60,826 nucleotides of DNA from an uncultured Peptococcaceae bacterium (GTDB lineage Bacteria; Bacillota; Limnochordia; Darwinibacteriales; Darwinibacteriaceae), in the NCBI GenBank assembly GCA_937988745.1, contig CALKAR010000315.1, forward strand, positions 1 to 60,826. Direction: 5' to 3'. The position numbers were made by a program, and so were the translations under genes. The first letter of the stretch is position 1. Every line of letters begins with the position of its first letter. The notes under the pieces are model-generated. The model did not search any database and was not told the DNA's origin. It saw nothing but the letters and a program-made list of their open reading frames with translations. Shown here one piece after another: positions 58,578 through 60,826 of this stretch.

Positions 58578-59196
58578 TCTGGCCACCTCCAGTCACTTTC
58601 TTCTGGGCACGGTTATTGAGAACCCAGATAAAGACACCGATTATGAAGAAGGCTGCTGGGGGCATTACCATAAGGGTCCAGGTTTCGAGCTCCAAGAAGT
58701 TGACATTGAAACCAAAGATGGTTCCAAATCCCAATAGTTCTCGAATAAAGGCTACTGCCACTAAGACGACCGTATAACCCACACCCGCGAAGAACCCATC
58801 CAGCAGCGATAAGAGCGGTGGATTGTGCTGAGCAAAGGCTTCGGCCCGCCCCATGATAATGCAGTTGGTAATGATCAACCCTATATAGGGCCCTAAGGAT
58901 CTGCTGATCTCTGGTAGATTCGCTTTGATGATGATATCAAAGAAAATTACATAGGAAGCGATGATCAAGGTCTGGACAATCATGCGCACCCTATGAGGTA
59001 TCCATTTACGGAGCAGTGAGATCGTCCAGCTTGATAGGGAGACGGTAAAAATCAGGCCGATTCCCATCACCAAGCTGTTAGACAGCAAGTTTGTTACTGC
59101 CAGCATAGAACAAATACCGAGAATCTGGCGTAGGACTTGATTTTCGTCCCATATATTCCGCTTCGCTAAAGCCTTAATCTGTGTGCGGCTGATCAT
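58570..59196 (-). CDS. nqrD: Na+-translocating NADH:quinone reductase subunit D
   Basis: Membrane subunit of 208 residues, homologous to RnfE, with about six helices. Conserved cysteines lie in ILGICSMLAVTN and in LGPYIGLIITNCIIMGRAEAFA, the second being the NqrD/RnfE signature. They bind the Fe centre with NqrE. The ATG overlaps the nqrC stop by 4 bases (ATGA). Confidence 0.94.
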   Translation of the reverse strand: MISRTQIKALAKRNIWDENQVLRQILGICSMLAVTNLLSNSLVMGIGLIFTVSLSSWTISLLRKWIPHRVRMIVQTLIIASYVIFFDIIIKANLPEISRSLGPYIGLIITNCIIMGRAEAFAQHNPPLLSLLDGFFAGVGYTVVLVAVAFIRELLGFGTIFGFNVNFLELETWTLMVMPPAAFFIIGVFIWVLNNRAQKKVTGGGQNG

Positions 59197-59771
59197 CGAC
59201 TGAACACCTCCTGGAGAGCAAAGACTTCCGTAAGCGTCTCATTTAGGAGGCGCAGCACCGCATTAGAACTGGAGGTGGCACCTGTCACAGCATCGAGGCC
59301 ATCGCCGTAAACGATCGGCTGCCCTGGAGTGATTTTTATGCCGCTGAACTGTGCCTTAAACCAATCTTCATCGATGCGGCCTCCCAAACCGGGAGTCTCG
59401 TTTTGCTCCACAAACTCCAATCCCAAGAGCTCACCGAAATCCCCAGATACACCAATGTAACCTTTGATAGCACCCCATAACCCCTGACCGTTCATGGGAA
59501 AGGCATAGCTTTGTGGTGTTCCGTCGGAGTTATAGATTATATAAACTGCGCTTTCTCCGAGAGATTGCTGGCTTACATGGACAGCAAAGTCTTGGAAAAA
59601 GGACTCATCGGATACATTTAGCACCTTCAGTATCGCCCTCCGATGCACATCTACCTCATTTGCAGTGATCGCTGGTAGGTATACCGCCTGAGTAATGGCT
59701 AGAACGGCTGTAAATAAAGCTGTTAAGACGAAGGTAAAGATGATGCTGTAAAGATGCCCATCTTTGTTCAT
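59193..59771 (-). CDS. nqrC: Na+-translocating NADH:quinone reductase subunit C
   Basis: Periplasmic-side FMN subunit of 192 residues with one N-terminal helix (about residues 9-30). The flavinylation motif Dxx(S/T)(G/S)AT is present as DAVTGATSSSNAV, with Thr166 as the FMN-bound residue. TPGLGGRI is also typical of NqrC/RnfG. It needs the ApbE flavin transferase, which is not in the window. ATG overlaps the nqrB stop by 4 bases. Confidence 0.95.
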   Translation of the reverse strand: MNKDGHLYSIIFTFVLTALFTAVLAITQAVYLPAITANEVDVHRRAILKVLNVSDESFFQDFAVHVSQQSLGESAVYIIYNSDGTPQSYAFPMNGQGLWGAIKGYIGVSGDFGELLGLEFVEQNETPGLGGRIDEDWFKAQFSGIKITPGQPIVYGDGLDAVTGATSSSNAVLRLLNETLTEVFALQEVFSR

Positions 59772-60721
59772 GACGTCGCCTCCCTCCTCCGCGCCATAAA
59801 TTCTTTCACCTGCAGATCCAAAAGTGGTGCAAAAGAATTCCCTAATAGGACTGCAAACATGGCACCTTCCCGGAAGTTAGCGAACGTGCGTATGGTAATT
59901 GTCAAGGCACCAATCAAGAGCCCATAAAGAATTTTGGCGGTCCTATTTGTCGGCGCCGTAATCGGGTCGGTAGCCATGAAAACGAAGGCGAAAAGGGCAC
60001 CGCCAGAAAAGATGCTCATTAGAGGTGAGGCTGCCGCTGCGCCCGTCAGATAATACAGGGTGCTTAATCCCAGAAAAGCTCCTGCACTGGCCAGCATGAT
60101 TTCCAGAGAAGCTGTCTTAGTAAGCACCAAGTACACTGCTGCAAGCAGGATCAAGAAGGCGCTGATCTCTCCTGCCGAGCCTGGTATAGGACCGAAGAAG
60201 AGCCGTAAGAGCGAGAGCTGCTCACCCCCTACCTGCACTAGAGGTGTGGCACTGGTCAGCACATCAGCTCCACCACTGTAACGCAGCAATCCGCCCGGGA
60301 AACCTCGAAACGGTTCGGACCAATTGACGGTCATAACTGCGGGGAAAGTAATGAAGACAAAACATCTTCCCAGAAGTGCTGGATTGAACACGTTCTTGCC
60401 GAATCCACCGAAGATACCCTTGCCAAAAAGCACACCAAAGATAATCCCCAGACATGCTGTCCAAAGCGGTACTGCAGGCGGCAGCACCAAGGTATACAAC
60501 GCACAGCTGACGAGAATCGCTTCCGGCATCCTGATTGGAACTGAACCCTGCATAAACCGCAGAATGACATATTCGGTTCCCACACCACAAATGGTCACGA
60601 AGGCCAGAATCACCAAGAGCCGCCAGCCAAAGGCGTAGATACAGAATATGTAGATTGGCAGTAAGCTGAGTAATACTCGGCGCATGATATTCTGCCGTGC
60701 TAATGAGAGGCCCAGCTGCAT
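59768..60721 (-). CDS. nqrB: Na+-translocating NADH:quinone reductase subunit B
   Basis: Membrane subunit with covalent FMN. The 317 residues have about nine helices and the Dxx(S/T)(G/S)AT motif as DVLTSATPL with Thr159. Other signatures are FGGFGKNVFNPALLGRCF and FMATDPITAPTNRTAKILYG. It is closer in length to RnfD (about 320-350) than to Vibrio NqrB (about 415), the N-terminus being short. ATG with AAGGAGGAG upstream. The upstream hairpin suggests it is the first gene of the operon. Confidence 0.92.
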   Translation of the reverse strand: MQLGLSLARQNIMRRVLLSLLPIYIFCIYAFGWRLLVILAFVTICGVGTEYVILRFMQGSVPIRMPEAILVSCALYTLVLPPAVPLWTACLGIIFGVLFGKGIFGGFGKNVFNPALLGRCFVFITFPAVMTVNWSEPFRGFPGGLLRYSGGADVLTSATPLVQVGGEQLSLLRLFFGPIPGSAGEISAFLILLAAVYLVLTKTASLEIMLASAGAFLGLSTLYYLTGAAAASPLMSIFSGGALFAFVFMATDPITAPTNRTAKILYGLLIGALTITIRTFANFREGAMFAVLLGNSFAPLLDLQVKEFMARRREATS

Positions 60722-60796
60722 GAAACTCCTCCTTAACTGTTTGTCTACCTATGACAGCATATGGCCGAGCCCCCCTCAGTAGAACTAGAAAATAGA

Positions 60797-60826
60797 AAAG
60801 CGTGTCCAACATTTCGGACACGCTTT
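60797..60826. terminator. Hairpin at the window edge, probable terminator
   Basis: A perfect 11-bp inverted repeat (60797-60807 with 60816-60826, AAAGCGTGTCC and its complement) with an 8-nt loop. On the minus strand it is followed by TTTTCTATTTTCT and would end transcription of whatever lies to the right; on the plus strand it ends in TTT at the window border. It lies 75 bp upstream of nqrB. Confidence 0.75.

Noticed and set aside
1..60826. CRISPR array, tRNA, rRNA, IS element, prophage or integrase
   Set aside because: No regularly spaced repeats, cloverleaf-like or rRNA-like sequence, transposase or integrase was found on reading both strands.

Overview
The window is about 61 kb of densely packed bacterial chromosome with no intergenic space above 200 bp. 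I saw no rRNA, tRNA, CRISPR array, insertion sequence or phage gene. Gene content points to a spore-forming Firmicute (Bacillota) of clostridial or Limnochordia-like type: a cggR-gap-pgk-tpiA-gpmI-eno glycolytic operon, whiA next to glmR/yvcK, cdaA-cdaR-glmM, a CwlD-type germination amidase, AddAB, YmfF/YmfH-type M16 proteins, strong AGGAGG-type ribosome sites and frequent GTG/TTG starts. GC content looks close to 50%. I cannot name a species.

Layout. From 12.8 kb down to 1, on the minus strand, runs amino-sugar and central carbon metabolism: nagA, nagB, a PHP phosphoesterase, glmR, a VanW-domain protein, whiA, then cggR with the lower-glycolysis operon. From 12.9 to 15.1 kb, plus strand, is a three-gene polar amino-acid ABC importer with a clear promoter and a hairpin after the binding-protein gene. 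From 24.2 down to 15.1 kb, minus strand, is an overlapping cell-envelope array: aminotransferase, cdaA, cdaR, glmM, acpS, nnr, alr, a DOMON-like membrane protein, dnaD and dnaI/dnaC. From 45.2 down to 24.2 kb lies a continuous 16-gene minus-strand run with a terminator at its end. It carries two paralogous ADP-dependent sugar kinases, one at the head and one next to last, and between them a Ski2-like helicase, addB, addA, two M16 proteins, 5-FTHF cyclo-ligase, glpK, glpP, deoC, a LolA/TPR protein, a methyltransferase, cwlD and an alanine/ornithine-racemase-fold enzyme. From 45.4 to 55.9 kb are short units on both strands: nfu-queG, ltaE-HEAT protein-rnhA, a RING/membrane/binding-protein chimera with a glycosyltransferase, lemA with a TPM protein and an IMPACT-family gene, and tex. 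From 60.7 down to 55.9 kb, minus strand, is an nqrBCDEF operon for a sodium-pumping NADH:quinone reductase. It has no nqrA in view and ends with an uncharacterised Cys-containing protein and a ferritin-like diiron protein.

How the genes fit together. GlmM, NagA, NagB and GlmR all bear on hexosamine and UDP-GlcNAc supply. CdaA/CdaR/GlmM and Alr/Nnr/AcpS link c-di-AMP, cell wall precursors and cofactor repair. GlpK/GlpP, DeoC, the two ADP-dependent kinases and the CggR operon feed the glycolytic trunk. NQR would turn NADH into a sodium gradient.

Most unusual points: paired archaeal-type ADP-dependent sugar kinases in a Firmicute; an NQR operon that seems to start at nqrB; altered cysteine-ligand sets in both AddA and AddB; a RING-finger/one-TM/binding-protein-lobe chimera; and hairpins that bury the ribosome sites of vanW and cwlD. 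I did not find a convincing entirely new multi-gene system. The ADP-kinase pair and the extended NQR operon come closest.
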